NCBI GenBank assembly: GCA_020632665.1
Contig: JACKFC010000006.1
Span: 62,001 to 126,000, forward strand
Length of the DNA: 64,000 nucleotides
Direction of reading: 5' to 3'
Origin: Deltaproteobacteria bacterium
GTDB lineage: Bacteria > Myxococcota_A > UBA9042
Made by a program: the position numbers and the translations under genes. Shown in pieces: positions 42,042-51,089 of the stretch. The stretch's first letter is position 1. Every line of letters starts with the position of its first letter. The notes beneath the pieces are model-generated. The model did no database searches and had not been told where the DNA came from. It was given only the letters and a program-made list of their open reading frames with translations.

Positions 42042-42994
42042 TCGGCCTGTTGACCCCGACCGCCATGCCAAGCAGCGGCGCCCGACGCAGCTCGGGCGGG
42101 CGGTTGGCGTCGCTCGGTCCGGCCCAGCTGCGCGACGCGTCGTTGCGTCGGCGGATGCTGCGCGCCGGCTTCCGGCATTGCGTGCTCGCGCTGCCCGGCG
42201 GCGGTCGTGTCGCGGCCTGGGTCGGCGGCAGCGGCCCGGCGTTGCTCCTGCTCGGCGGCTTCGGGGCAGACGCGCTGTGGCAATGGCACGCCGTGGCGCC
42301 AACGCTCGCGCGCCGGCATCGGATGATCGTTCCGGATCTGCTGTATTTCGGCGAGAGCCACGGCGGCACCTGGCAGCCCAACCTCGAATCGCAGGTCGGC
42401 GCGATGCTCGCGCTGATGGACGCCTTCATCCCGGCCGGCCGGCGGATCGACGTCGCGGGCCTCTCCTACGGCGGCTTGGTCGCCTGGGCGTTGGCTGCCA
42501 GCCACCCCGAGCGGGTCGACCGACTCGTCTTGCTCGGCACGCCGGGCGACGTGATGGACGAGAGCGACGTCGCGGCGCTGAACGCGCGCTTCGAGATGGG
42601 CCATCCGGGCGAGCTGCTGCTGCCGCGCGATCCGGAAGGGGTTCGTCGGCTGCTCGGCGTCGGCTTCCACCGCCCGCCCGCGGTGCCGAATTTCGTCTTG
42701 CGCGACGTGCATCGCCTGCATTTCCGCAACCACGTGGCCGAGAAGCACGCGCTGATCGACGACCTGCTGACCCGCCTCGGCGGCCCGGTGCCGGCGATCG
42801 ACGCCGACCGGCACGAGGCGCTGTTGCTGTGGGGCCGGCACGACGCGGTCTTCCCGCTCGAGATCGGCGAGCGGCTGCACGCGCGCATGGGTCGCTACGC
42901 CAAGCTCGTCGTGCTCGAGGACGCCGCCCATGCACCGCCGCAGGAGAAGCCGCGCGACGTGGTAGCGGCGATCGGGCGCTTCCTGGCAGACTAG
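42038..42994 (+). CDS. Alpha/beta hydrolase
   Basis: The 318-residue protein contains the nucleophile elbow GLSYGG with its Ser, an oxyanion region LLLLGGFGADALWQW, a catalytic Asp candidate in LLLWGRHDAVFP, and a C-terminal His in VLEDAAHAPPQEKP. The residues are those of an active esterase/lipase-like hydrolase. Substrate unknown. GTG start 42038 overlaps the ClC stop (GTGA). It heads a run of closely spaced genes to 45395. Confidence 0.88.
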   Translation: MIGLLTPTAMPSSGARRSSGGRLASLGPAQLRDASLRRRMLRAGFRHCVLALPGGGRVAAWVGGSGPALLLLGGFGADALWQWHAVAPTLARRHRMIVPDLLYFGESHGGTWQPNLESQVGAMLALMDAFIPAGRRIDVAGLSYGGLVAWALAASHPERVDRLVLLGTPGDVMDESDVAALNARFEMGHPGELLLPRDPEGVRRLLGVGFHRPPAVPNFVLRDVHRLHFRNHVAEKHALIDDLLTRLGGPVPAIDADRHEALLLWGRHDAVFPLEIGERLHARMGRYAKLVVLEDAAHAPPQEKPRDVVAAIGRFLAD

Positions 42995-43000
42995 CCGGCG

Positions 43001-43948
43001 ATGACGATCTTCGGCTCCAGTGGTGACGCGAACGAGCAGGGCGGACGGCCGCGCTGGGGCGACGATCCCGCCCTGGTCGACCCCGAATTGATCGCCCGCG
43101 CGATGCGCCTGACCACGCCACTCTTCGGCCCGGGTGGCCCCTACGAGGTCAGCTTCGAAGGCTGGGAGCACCTTCCCGACGCGCCGGCGCTGGTCGTCGG
43201 CAACCACTCCGGCGGCACCACCGTCCCCGACAGCTTCGGCCTCGGCTACGCCTGGACCGGCAAGCACGGCACGAACCGGCCGCTGATGGCGCTCGGCCAC
43301 GACATGATCTTCCGCATGGGCGGGCCGGTCGGCCGGACGTTCGCCAAATTCGGCGGGCTGCGCGCGACGCCCGATATGGGCCGGACCATCCTCGCCGAGC
43401 ACCACAAGGACCTCTTGGTCTACCCAGGCGGCGACAAGGACGTCTGGCGTCCCTTCTCGCGGCGGCACCAGGTCACCTTCGCCGGCCGCAAGGGCTACGC
43501 CCGGCTTGCGCTCGCGGCGGGCGTGCCGATCGTGCCGATCGCGCATTGTGGCAGCCACCAGAGCTTCGTCGTGCTGACCGACGGCACCCCCGTGGCCCGC
43601 GCGCTCGGCATCCACAACCGCTTTCGGGCCGAAGTCTTCCCGGTCCACCTCTCGCTGCCGTGGGGCCTAGCGGTCGGCCCCTGGCCGCACCTGCCGCTGC
43701 CGGTGCGCTTCCGCTACCGCATGGGTGCGCCGGTCTACCCGCCGGCGGGCGCCGACCCGCGCGACCCCGAGGCGATCGCCGCCTTCGACGCTGCCGCGCG
43801 CGCCTCGTTGCAGGCCGAGCTCGACGCCCTGGCCGAGACCGCGCCGACGCCGGCCGAGCAGCTCGCCCACATCCGCGAGACGGGTCGCCGGCTGGCCGAG
43901 GTCGGCCGCGACGTCGCCGCAGCCATCCGCGCCGCGGTGGGCGGCTGA
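43001..43948 (+). CDS. Lysophospholipid acyltransferase family protein
   Basis: The 315-residue protein has VVGNHSGGTTVPDSF, the variant His/Asp acyltransferase motif seen in the DAGAT-like branch, and LLVYPGGDKDVWRPF, the matching second motif. This differs from the NHSSTLD/SPEGTR pair in plsC at 32121, so it is a separate family acting on another acceptor. It starts six bases after the hydrolase stop. The stop codon overlaps the miaE start (TGATG). A hydrolase plus an acyltransferase suggests lipid remodelling, which is inference. Confidence 0.88.
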   Translation: MTIFGSSGDANEQGGRPRWGDDPALVDPELIARAMRLTTPLFGPGGPYEVSFEGWEHLPDAPALVVGNHSGGTTVPDSFGLGYAWTGKHGTNRPLMALGHDMIFRMGGPVGRTFAKFGGLRATPDMGRTILAEHHKDLLVYPGGDKDVWRPFSRRHQVTFAGRKGYARLALAAGVPIVPIAHCGSHQSFVVLTDGTPVARALGIHNRFRAEVFPVHLSLPWGLAVGPWPHLPLPVRFRYRMGAPVYPPAGADPRDPEAIAAFDAAARASLQAELDALAETAPTPAEQLAHIRETGRRLAEVGRDVAAAIRAAVGG

Positions 43949-44523
43949 TGCTCTCGCTGAAGTCGCGCACCGAATCGGATTGGCTCGCCCGCGCCGTCGC
44001 CGACCCCGACGCGATCCTGCTCGACCACGCGCATTGTGAGCGCAAGGCCGCCAACAACGCGCTGCGCCTGCTCGGCGAATACCCCGAGCGCGCCGAGCTG
44101 GTCGGGCCCTTGTGCGAGATCGCGCGCGAAGAGCTGGAGCACTTCGAGCGGGTGATGGCGATCTTGCAGGAGCGCGGGCTGACGCTGGTGCAGCAAGAGC
44201 CGAGCGGCTACCAGCGCCGGCTGTTCAAGAAGGTCCGCCAAGCCGAGCCCGACGCGCTCTGCGACAAACTGCTGGTCGCGGCCCTGATCGAGGCCCGCTC
44301 CTGCGAGCGCTTCCGCATCCTGGGCACGGCCCACCCCGACCCGACCCTGCGTGCGCTCTTCCTCGAGCTCCTCGCCTCCGAGGCGCGCCACTACGCCGAA
44401 TTCGTCCGCTTGGCCGAGGGCGTGGTCGGCAGAGAAGCCGCACGGGCGCGGCTGGCGCACCTGGCCGAGGTCGAGCGGCGGGCAATCGAGGCAGCCAAGC
44501 CGCTGGCCCGGATGCACGCATGA
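43948..44523 (+). CDS. miaE: tRNA-(2-methylthio-N6-isopentenyladenosine) hydroxylase
   Basis: MiaE hydroxylates ms2i6A at position 37 of tRNAs with a diiron centre and oxygen. The 191-residue protein has the ferritin-like ligand pattern: HAHCERKAANNALRLL, EIAREELEHFERV, LIEARSCERFR and LLASEARHYAEFV. Length is canonical. The start overlaps the preceding stop by one base, and its own stop overlaps the next start (ATGA). The miaA/miaB partners are not in the window. Confidence 0.93.
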   Translation: MLSLKSRTESDWLARAVADPDAILLDHAHCERKAANNALRLLGEYPERAELVGPLCEIAREELEHFERVMAILQERGLTLVQQEPSGYQRRLFKKVRQAEPDALCDKLLVAALIEARSCERFRILGTAHPDPTLRALFLELLASEARHYAEFVRLAEGVVGREAARARLAHLAEVERRAIEAAKPLARMHA

Positions 44524-45395
44524 GCGGATCGCCTGCCGCGACGTCGGCGCTCGGCATCGAGAATACCTGGGCGCCGCTGCGACGGGTGCTGCTGCACCGC
44601 CCGGTCGAGACGCTCTCGGCCGACGACGCCGCGGCTTGGGGCTACCCGGAGGGCCGCGACCTCGCGCGCTGCCAGGCCGAATTCGCGGCCTTCGCGGCGC
44701 TCCTGCGCGCCGAAGGGGTCGAGGTCGCGATCGACGAGACCCCGGTCGGACCGGACGCCGTCTACGCCTGCGATCCGCTGCTGCCCTCGCCTTTCGGCCC
44801 AATCGTCGGGCGGATGCGCAAGCCGCTGCGGCAGCCGGAGAACGCCGCAGCCGCAGCCCACCTCGACCGGCTCGGCATCTCGGCCTTCGCGCCCCTGCCC
44901 GACGGCCACGTCGAGGGCGGCGACGTGATCTGGCTCGACCGGCGGACCGTGCTCGTCGCCGTCGGCCACCGCAGCGACCGCCGCGGCGCCGAGGCCTTCG
45001 CCACGCTGCTCACGCCGCATGGCGTCCGGGTTCGGCAGGTCGAGATGCCCTGGATGGACGGGCCCGAGGTCTGCCTGCACCTGCGTTCGCTGATCAACGT
45101 CGTCGGCCCCGACCTCGCGGTCGTCGAGCGGCGCTGGCTGCCGACCGTGCTGCTGGAAGAGCTGGCGGCACGCGGGCTGCGGCTGATCGACGGCGTCGAA
45201 GCGGAATACCCGACCCAGGGCAACAACCTGCAGGCGGTCGGGCCGCGGCGGGTGCTGCTGACGGCCGGCAATCCGCGGACCGCGGCGCGGCTGCGCGAGG
45301 CGGGCGTCGTGGTCCTCGAGTTCGAGGGCCAGGAGCTCTGCGTGAAGGGCACCGGCGGGCCGACGTGTCTGTGTTTCGACCTCACGCGGGGTTGA
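44520..45395 (+). CDS. Dimethylarginine dimethylaminohydrolase/arginine deiminase family enzyme
   Basis: The 291-residue protein belongs to the guanidine-modifying (pentein) fold. It has HVEGGDVIWLD for guanidine binding, the catalytic His in PEVCLHLRSLINVVG, and the C-terminal nucleophile Cys in GTGGPTCLCFDL. DDAH-type enzymes hydrolyse methylated arginines to citrulline; arginine or another guanidine compound is equally possible here. Start ATG 44520 overlaps the miaE stop. The last 54 codons are duplicated at 51090-51256. It is the last gene of the 42038-45395 run. Confidence 0.87.
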   Translation: MSGSPAATSALGIENTWAPLRRVLLHRPVETLSADDAAAWGYPEGRDLARCQAEFAAFAALLRAEGVEVAIDETPVGPDAVYACDPLLPSPFGPIVGRMRKPLRQPENAAAAAHLDRLGISAFAPLPDGHVEGGDVIWLDRRTVLVAVGHRSDRRGAEAFATLLTPHGVRVRQVEMPWMDGPEVCLHLRSLINVVGPDLAVVERRWLPTVLLEELAARGLRLIDGVEAEYPTQGNNLQAVGPRRVLLTAGNPRTAARLREAGVVVLEFEGQELCVKGTGGPTCLCFDLTRG

Positions 45396-45414
45396 TGGGC
45401 GCGTTGCGTTGGGG

Positions 45415-45537
45415 CTACGCCTGCCAGACCAACGGCCAATCGTCCGGCCGCGTGAGGCTCTGCAGCTCGAGGTCGATGTCCAGCCGCGGCCAATGCAGGA
45501 TATCGCCCGGACCGACCTGCGCCCGGCCAGCTAACGC
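45415..45537 (-). pseudogene. C-terminal remnant, possibly of a DUF2442 protein
   Basis: The minus strand ends a frame with QVGPGDILHWPRLDIDLELQ, a tail of ten more residues and a TAG. The pattern resembles the end of DUF2442 proteins, which often accompany small toxin-antitoxin-like genes. No start or body is present in frame before the toxin gene. This is weak evidence. Confidence 0.35.
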
Positions 45538-46178
45538 TTCGACCCTTGCTCCTCGTCGGATTTCGGAATCTCCGCACCCAAGCACACCGCAGCAACAGGT
45601 CGCGCCCACGCAGGCATCGACGCCAACGCGGGCGGGGCGACCCAGGCCCCGTCGCGCTTGTGCAGCAGCCTGCGAAGCTGCGGCCGGCCGCTCGGATCGA
45701 GCTCGAGCGAGTTGTCGTAGACCGCGACCTCGGCGCAGACGGCCACGAGTCGGCAGAGGTTGCGCATCGAGCTGCGCCAGCGCTGCCGGATCTTCGCCTC
45801 GGGGATGGCATGTCCACCACGCGCGACGCGGGCTGCGACGCGCGCGATGTGCTGCTCGGGGGAAGCCAGCCCGCAGTACCAAACCGCGACGCGGACGCCA
45901 CGGGAGATCGCGTCGAGCAAGAGGTTGGCGATAGTCGATCCGCCGAGCGTGGTCTCGAAGGTGAAGTCGTGGTCGGCCTCGATGGCTGTGCGTAGACGGC
46001 GGACGCCTTCGGCCCAAACCGCGGCGTTGATCTCCGCCGCGTCGCGCTCTGGCCATTGCTGTCGCAGGCGCTGCGCCTCCTCGTCGGGATTGTAGTAGGA
46101 GCCGCCCGCAGCCTTGATCGCAGATCCGGCGATCGAGCTCTTGCCGGCGCCATTGACGCCGGCGATGACGCGGATCAT
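45531..46178 (-). CDS. Zeta-toxin-like P-loop kinase
   Basis: The 215-residue protein opens IRVIAGVNGAGKSSIAGSAI with a Walker A motif (about 7-15), then YYNPDEEAQRL and DFTFETTLGGSTIANLL. This is the arrangement of the zeta toxin/COG4185 family, whose members phosphorylate UDP-N-acetylglucosamine or other small molecules. Its ATG overlaps the stop of the upstream small gene (ATGA), the usual antitoxin-toxin layout. Toxicity is inferred from family and context. Some COG4185 proteins are not toxins. Confidence 0.8.
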   Translation of the reverse strand: MIRVIAGVNGAGKSSIAGSAIKAAGGSYYNPDEEAQRLRQQWPERDAAEINAAVWAEGVRRLRTAIEADHDFTFETTLGGSTIANLLLDAISRGVRVAVWYCGLASPEQHIARVAARVARGGHAIPEAKIRQRWRSSMRNLCRLVAVCAEVAVYDNSLELDPSGRPQLRRLLHKRDGAWVAPPALASMPAWARPVAAVCLGAEIPKSDEEQGSKR

Positions 46179-46588
46179 CGCGAAGCATCGTCGCCGCCTT
46201 CGGTCTCGCCGGGGGCGTAGGTCGACGCGAGGGCCGCAGGATCGGCGAAGAGCACATCATGGGTCGCCGCTGCGGTCGAAGGCGTCGCCATTTGCGCCAC
46301 CAATTCGTCGAAGCGGGCGTTCAGCGCGTCGAGCATCGGGTCGGGCGCGTCGAGCCCGGCGGCTGCCGCCAACGCCGCGCGGATCTGCTCATAGCGAGAT
46401 CGCGGCATCACGACCAACGCGTCCTGGCCCTGAATCTGTACGCGCAGGGACGACTCGGACTCGACCGCGTTGCGCAGCGTCTCGGTGCCCCGCCGGGCCA
46501 ACTGCGTCGCAGAGACCTTCGCCAACTCCGACGTCGGCGGCAGCGACGCCGCCAATTCGGCTGTGGGATGGGGGGTTGTCAGCGCCAT
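46175..46588 (-). CDS. Putative antitoxin partner of the zeta-like protein
   Basis: The 137-residue protein contains LRNAVESESSLRVQIQGQDA followed by LVVMPRSRYEQI, resembling Phd/YefM-type antitoxins that bind DNA with their N-terminal half and neutralise the toxin with the rest. It is not epsilon-like, although the partner is zeta-like. AGGAGG lies six bases before ATG 46588. A candidate promoter and a direct repeat lie just upstream. Assignment rests mainly on gene order and overlap. Confidence 0.65.
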   Translation of the reverse strand: MALTTPHPTAELAASLPPTSELAKVSATQLARRGTETLRNAVESESSLRVQIQGQDALVVMPRSRYEQIRAALAAAAGLDAPDPMLDALNARFDELVAQMATPSTAAATHDVLFADPAALASTYAPGETEGGDDASR

Positions 46589-46609
46589 GGAGCACCTCCT
46601 GCACGATCC

Positions 46610-46638
46610 AAGCTAGCAACGCAGGCCGAGATTCACAA
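46610..46638 (-). promoter_or_regulatory. Candidate promoter of the toxin-antitoxin pair
   Basis: On the minus strand TTGTGA (46638-46633) and TAGCTT (46615-46610) are separated by exactly 17 bases, 21 bases before the antitoxin ATG. The -35 overlaps the GATTCACA repeat. Confidence 0.5.
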
Positions 46639-46647
46639 GATTCACAT
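46630..46647. promoter_or_regulatory. Direct repeat GATTCACA x2, possible antitoxin operator
   Basis: GATTCACAA (46630-46638) is followed at once by GATTCACAT (46639-46647), a 9-base period. It overlaps the proposed -35 of the antitoxin gene, as expected for autoregulation by an antitoxin. Confidence 0.45.
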
Positions 46648-46691
46648 GCTAGACCAACGATCGACGGCTGCGGACACGCCGCACATTTTCA

Positions 46692-46720
46692 TTGTCGAAA
46701 CCAGCCTCACGGCGTAGCTT
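46692..46720 (+). promoter_or_regulatory. Candidate promoter of the VWA lipoprotein gene
   Basis: TTGTCG (46692-46697) and TAGCTT (46715-46720) are 17 bases apart, 27 bases before ATG 46748. The hexamers nearly equal those of the divergent antitoxin promoter. Confidence 0.5.
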
Positions 46721-46747
46721 CGAACGCGTCGACAACAGGAGGTCCAG

Positions 46748-48817
46748 ATGCCATCCCACGACCGCAGGCGCGTCGGTCTTCGCCACGCCGCCATCGCGAC
46801 GCTCGGCGCCGCCGTGCTCTCTTGCAGCAGCCCGCCGGTCCACTCGCTGCTAGAGAACTTCAAGGTCCGCGTGACCGATACCTTCCACGCCGACGAGCCG
46901 ATTCGACTCGATTTCCTCTGGGTCATCGACAACTCCTCTTCGATGGGTGCCGAACAACGCGACCTCGCCAAGGGCTTTGGCGCCTTCGTCGCCGAGCTGC
47001 AGGCCCTCGGCCCGATCGACGCCCAGATGGCGGTGGTGACGGTGCAGCAGACGCCAGACAAGAATGATCTGAAAGTCGTCGGCCGATTCCGCCACCATCC
47101 GGCGACGCAGATGCCGACCAGCGCCGCCGAGCGGGTGCTCTACCCCTGCACGACCGACGCCGATTGCGCCACGACGCAGAACCACACCTTCGCCAAGGCC
47201 TCGAATTCCAGCCTCTGTGCCCAGACGACCGTGCAATTCACGCCGAAATTCCCGGGCATCTCGTGGAGCTGCAACGGGCCGAGCAACTCGACCAATCTCG
47301 CCAACTTCAATTGCTCGCTCAACTCGACCTGCACCCCTCGCTGCAAGAGTGACGCCGATTGCCGTGCGCTCTATGAGCCGCAGGTCGCCGCGGAGCTGCA
47401 GACCATCCAATGCGTCCCGCAGGGCAGCGCCTCGGTCTGCCTCTTCCCGCCGGCGAGCGCCGGTTGCCCGTCTGCGGAGCAGCTGCCGCCGGTGCTGACC
47501 TCGCAGCAGCTCGACCTCTTCCGCTGCAACGCCAGCGTGGGCGCCGCACAGACGGCGGAAGCGGGCTTCGAGGGCGGCTTCCGCTCGGCCTGGGAGGCGC
47601 TCGATCCCGATGGGCCGAACTGCAGCTATGACGCCTGCGTCGCGCACCTGCGCAGCTGCTGCACCGACGGCGGCGCCTGGTGCTCCAACGATAAGGATCA
47701 AGCCCAATGTGCGACCGATACGGCAGCGCAATGCGAGTGCCTGAAGGACGCGAAAAACTGCCAACACCAGGCGCTCGTCCGCGAAGGTGCCTACCTCGTC
47801 ATCGTCTTCGTCAGCGACGACGACGATTGTTCGGTCGATCCGGGCCTCAACCCGCTCGACAAATCCGTGATCAGCAAGGAGGTCTGGGGGAGCTGCCAGC
47901 GGCAAGGTGATCAGCTCGCCGGCAATCACGCGCTCAACGAGGCCAATTGCGAGTTCAAGCGCGGCAAGGACGCGAGCGTCTATTGTCCCTCGGATTGCAG
48001 CCCCGGCTCGACCACGAAAGATCCAGCCGGCGTGCCGAAATGCGGCAATGGCTGCATCGCGGGTAGCGCCGAGCAGCAAGCGTGCACCGCGAAGGTCGAA
48101 GCCGGCTTCACCGCGATGCTACGGAGCCACGCGGCGATCCCGCAGGTCGGGCATTGGGTCAACCTCTTCAAATCGCTCAAGCCGGACCCGGCCCACGTCA
48201 TCGTCGCCGCGATCACCGGCGACACTGTGAGCACCGTGGACCCGGCGCAGGCCTTTCGCGATCGCGTCGACTTTTACCATTCGGTCTTCAAGAACGTGGC
48301 TCCCAAACAGGTCCCGTATGTCTGCGCCGGCGAGCGTGGTTCGGCGGGCTTCGGCTCGCGCTACGTCGAATTGGCGCAATCCTTCGGCGGCAATGGAGTG
48401 GTCGAAAATATCTGCGAGGGCGAAGACTTCAGCGCGGCGCTCGGCGGCATCGCGACGACCATCCTCAAACGCGTCGTCAAGATCTGCCTGCCGCAGCCGC
48501 CCGAGATGGTCGACGGCAAGCCGCAGATCCTGGTGACGCGCACCCGCAACGGCACCTCTTCCGAGCTGGCCTTTGTCGAGGCGGCGCAATCGAGCGGCGC
48601 GCAGGGCTATTTCATCGCCGCCTCGCCGGATTGTCGCAGCGGCAAGAGCGACCTCCCCGGCCAGCTCGCCGCCTGCAGCAAGACGGCCGATTGCAGCGCG
48701 GGGCTGACCTGCAGCGCAGGGCTGTGCCAGGTCTACAGCGACGCCATCTTCTTCACCGAGGTGCCGGATCCGAGCGACGTCGTGGAGATCAGTTACACCG
48801 CCGGGCTCGCGCTGTAG
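46748..48817 (+). CDS. Lipoprotein with a von Willebrand factor A-like domain
   Basis: The 689-residue product follows AGGAGG and has a twin-arginine-like N-region (RRRVGLRH) and a lipobox AVLSC (Cys26). The metal-ion-dependent adhesion site begins DFLWVIDNSSSMGAEQ with Asp61, Ser63 and Ser65, and VIVFVSDDDDCS provides a later acidic strand. Between them lies a long Cys-rich insertion (about 125-330) with units such as CTTDADCATT and CKSDADCRALYEPQ. A short Cys-rich unit, CSKTADCSAGLTCSAGLCQV, sits near the C-terminus. VWA domains bind protein ligands through Mg2+, so surface adhesion is plausible. It is divergent from the toxin-antitoxin pair. Confidence 0.87.
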   Translation: MPSHDRRRVGLRHAAIATLGAAVLSCSSPPVHSLLENFKVRVTDTFHADEPIRLDFLWVIDNSSSMGAEQRDLAKGFGAFVAELQALGPIDAQMAVVTVQQTPDKNDLKVVGRFRHHPATQMPTSAAERVLYPCTTDADCATTQNHTFAKASNSSLCAQTTVQFTPKFPGISWSCNGPSNSTNLANFNCSLNSTCTPRCKSDADCRALYEPQVAAELQTIQCVPQGSASVCLFPPASAGCPSAEQLPPVLTSQQLDLFRCNASVGAAQTAEAGFEGGFRSAWEALDPDGPNCSYDACVAHLRSCCTDGGAWCSNDKDQAQCATDTAAQCECLKDAKNCQHQALVREGAYLVIVFVSDDDDCSVDPGLNPLDKSVISKEVWGSCQRQGDQLAGNHALNEANCEFKRGKDASVYCPSDCSPGSTTKDPAGVPKCGNGCIAGSAEQQACTAKVEAGFTAMLRSHAAIPQVGHWVNLFKSLKPDPAHVIVAAITGDTVSTVDPAQAFRDRVDFYHSVFKNVAPKQVPYVCAGERGSAGFGSRYVELAQSFGGNGVVENICEGEDFSAALGGIATTILKRVVKICLPQPPEMVDGKPQILVTRTRNGTSSELAFVEAAQSSGAQGYFIAASPDCRSGKSDLPGQLAACSKTADCSAGLTCSAGLCQVYSDAIFFTEVPDPSDVVEISYTAGLAL

Positions 48818-48876
48818 TCGGACCGTGGCAGCCCGAGACGCTCCATCGTCTCGCCAACCGAGCCAATCGTTGTTGC

Positions 48877-48905
48877 TTGCCCGTCCACTCCTCGACAGCT
48901 AGGGT
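48877..48905 (+). promoter_or_regulatory. Candidate promoter of the Cys-rich propeller lipoprotein gene
   Basis: TTGCCC (48877-48882) and TAGGGT (48900-48905) are separated by 17 bases, 51 bases before ATG 48957. It shares the TTGyyy/TAGnnT form with the other lipoprotein promoters proposed here. Confidence 0.35.
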
Positions 48906-48956
48906 GAATGCAAGGGGCACAGACGAGCGCTATGTGTGGCGCGCGAGGCGCGGGTG

Positions 48957-51023
48957 ATGAAGCACATCCTCTTGTTCACATGCTGTGTCGTGGCACTCGG
49001 TTGCGCTTCGGCCGCGTCGCGTGGGGCGGGTGACGACGGCGGGAACAGCGGCAGCTCCGAGCCGAGCGACGGTGGCACCCGCAGCGGCGGCGACAGCATT
49101 GGCGATGCGACCACGGGCGATGCTTCCGAGACGTCGAGCGGCGCTTCGGACGCTGGCGCAGCTGCCGACGTCGCCGAGGATGTGCAGGTTTGGACCTCGT
49201 GCCCGCCGAACCCGTACAAGGTCGGGTACAACGACAAGTGCGGCCCTGGCCTGATAAAGTGCGACTACGGGACCGAGTGCTGCTGCGGCCAGTGCGCACC
49301 CAGCACCGAGTGCAATTGCTACGGGGGCCACTTCAGCTGCTCGGCCTTGGACTTCTGCCTCTCGCCGCAATGTTCGCCCGGTTGCGATCTGGGTCGCTAT
49401 TCCACCCCGACGGGATGCGAGAAGTGCTCGGCGATCGCCAAGGTGCTGCCGCTGGCCGTGTCCGAGACGATGGCGCCGTGGACCGCGTGCGGCGTGGACG
49501 CGGATTGCACGACGGTGTCGTCGTCGGTGCCGTGCTCGTACGACTGCAAGATGGCGGCGGCGAAGCTCCACTTGCAGGCCGCCAACAAGGCACTGGGCGC
49601 GATGACGGGGGAGTGGTGCACCGGCTACGGCAACGGTTGCGCCTTACCTTGCGTGCAGAACGGTTCACCGCGCTGTGTCCTTGGGCAGTGTCGCCTCGCG
49701 ACGCCGTGCGACCCGACGATCGAGCCAAACGGCACGCCCTGCAACGACGACGACGCTTGCACGGAGGACGACGCTTGCGTCTCGGCCGGTACATGCGCCG
49801 GGAAGCCCGTCGACTGCGACGACGACAACCCCTGCACCGCCGAATCTTGCAGCAAGGGCAGCGGGTGCCAGCACGAGCCGCTGAAGGGCAACTGCGACGC
49901 GGGCGTGGCCTGCAGCCTCGGTGGCACCTGCGACGGTGCGACGTGCAAGGACAGCGGCGCAAAGGGATGGACGGAGCAATACCCGGCTCCGATCCCGAGC
50001 ACGGAGTTGGGTCTGGACCGCCTCGCCGACGGTACCTTCGTGGTGGCGCATACGGTGAAAACCGCGCCCGAGGTTCGGCTGCTGCGCATCGACGGCAGCG
50101 GCAAGGTGGTGTGGGATCTGCCGAAATTCGCGCTCGGTCATGCCAACGACGTGGTCGGCCTGGCGGACGGTGGGATCGCCGTCTCGGGGACGGACGACAG
50201 CCCCAAGACGCAGTACGCCAAAGTTTGGCGCACCGACGCCGCGGGCTCGTTGCAGTGGAGCCTCGAGATCGCGGCCCCTTCGGGCAGGACCGTCCGGATC
50301 GCCGCACGCCCCGAGGGCGGCGTGGTCGTCGCCGGCGCGAAGATGCCAGCCGCCAACGAATGGCACGCTTGGGTCGCGCGCGTGGACGCCACAGGCGCGC
50401 TGCTCGGCACGCTTGACCTCGGCCAGGCACCCAACTACGCGGGGCTGACCCACGTCGCGGCGCGTGTCGGAACGACCGCGGTGCTGACGACGCAGGCCGG
50501 GGCCGCCATCGCTGAAGGGCCGCAGAGCGACATCCGATTCGTCCGGCTCGACAACGCCGGCAAGAAAGTCGTCGACGTCGCGATCCTGCCCGGCCCGCTC
50601 AACGACTTCCCGCGGGATCTGCTCTCGGTCGAGGGCGGCTGGCTCGGCGCGGCGACGCGGATCGCCTACGGCAAAGGCAGCAAAAGCGCCGACGGCCTGA
50701 TCGTCCGGGTCGACGACGCTGGGAAGGTGGTCTGGAGCAAGGCGGCCACCGATCACGGCCTCTGGTTGGTGCGCGACGGCGACAGCTTCGTCACCGGCGG
50801 TGTCGAGGCCGCGAACTGGGCCTTCGGCACGCTGCACGTCCGCCACTTCGACGGATCGGGGGCCATCACCGGCGACGTCACGGCCCCTGCACCGAGCGTC
50901 GGTAGCAACGTGATCGCCTTGGCCGCCACCGGCGATCACGGGGCGCTCTTCGTCTCGGCCCCGTACAACTCCGAACCCCTGCGCGCGGTGCGGCTGCTGC
51001 CGCCGACGGCGAGCTGCCCGTAG
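48957..51023 (+). CDS. Lipoprotein with Cys-rich repeats and a propeller-like domain
   Basis: The 688-residue product, taken from ATG 48957, has a lipobox VALGC (Cys16) and a Gly/Ser/Asp linker to ~75. A Cys-dense segment contains CDYGTECCCGQC and CNCYGGHFSCS, and two repeats of the giant-lipoprotein type (CNDDDACTEDDAC and CDDDNPCTAESC) lie at about 262-335. From ~337 onward repeated strands such as VRLLRIDGSGKVVWDLP and VWRTDAAGSLQWSLEIA indicate a delta-60/PQQ-like beta-propeller. A GTG at 48936 is an alternative start but would add charged residues before the signal. A duplicated DDAH gene tail starts 66 bases after its stop. Confidence 0.83.
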   Translation: MKHILLFTCCVVALGCASAASRGAGDDGGNSGSSEPSDGGTRSGGDSIGDATTGDASETSSGASDAGAAADVAEDVQVWTSCPPNPYKVGYNDKCGPGLIKCDYGTECCCGQCAPSTECNCYGGHFSCSALDFCLSPQCSPGCDLGRYSTPTGCEKCSAIAKVLPLAVSETMAPWTACGVDADCTTVSSSVPCSYDCKMAAAKLHLQAANKALGAMTGEWCTGYGNGCALPCVQNGSPRCVLGQCRLATPCDPTIEPNGTPCNDDDACTEDDACVSAGTCAGKPVDCDDDNPCTAESCSKGSGCQHEPLKGNCDAGVACSLGGTCDGATCKDSGAKGWTEQYPAPIPSTELGLDRLADGTFVVAHTVKTAPEVRLLRIDGSGKVVWDLPKFALGHANDVVGLADGGIAVSGTDDSPKTQYAKVWRTDAAGSLQWSLEIAAPSGRTVRIAARPEGGVVVAGAKMPAANEWHAWVARVDATGALLGTLDLGQAPNYAGLTHVAARVGTTAVLTTQAGAAIAEGPQSDIRFVRLDNAGKKVVDVAILPGPLNDFPRDLLSVEGGWLGAATRIAYGKGSKSADGLIVRVDDAGKVVWSKAATDHGLWLVRDGDSFVTGGVEAANWAFGTLHVRHFDGSGAITGDVTAPAPSVGSNVIALAATGDHGALFVSAPYNSEPLRAVRLLPPTASCP

Positions 51024-51089
51024 CGCGGCACGGTCGCGCCACTGCCCGCCGCCGGCTATGGGTCGCAAGCCCACGCAATCGAGCTGAAG

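Noticed and set aside
48936..48956. GTG 48936 as start of the Cys-rich propeller lipoprotein
   Set aside because: It adds charged residues before the signal peptide and has no better ribosome site than ATG 48957, though it cannot be excluded.
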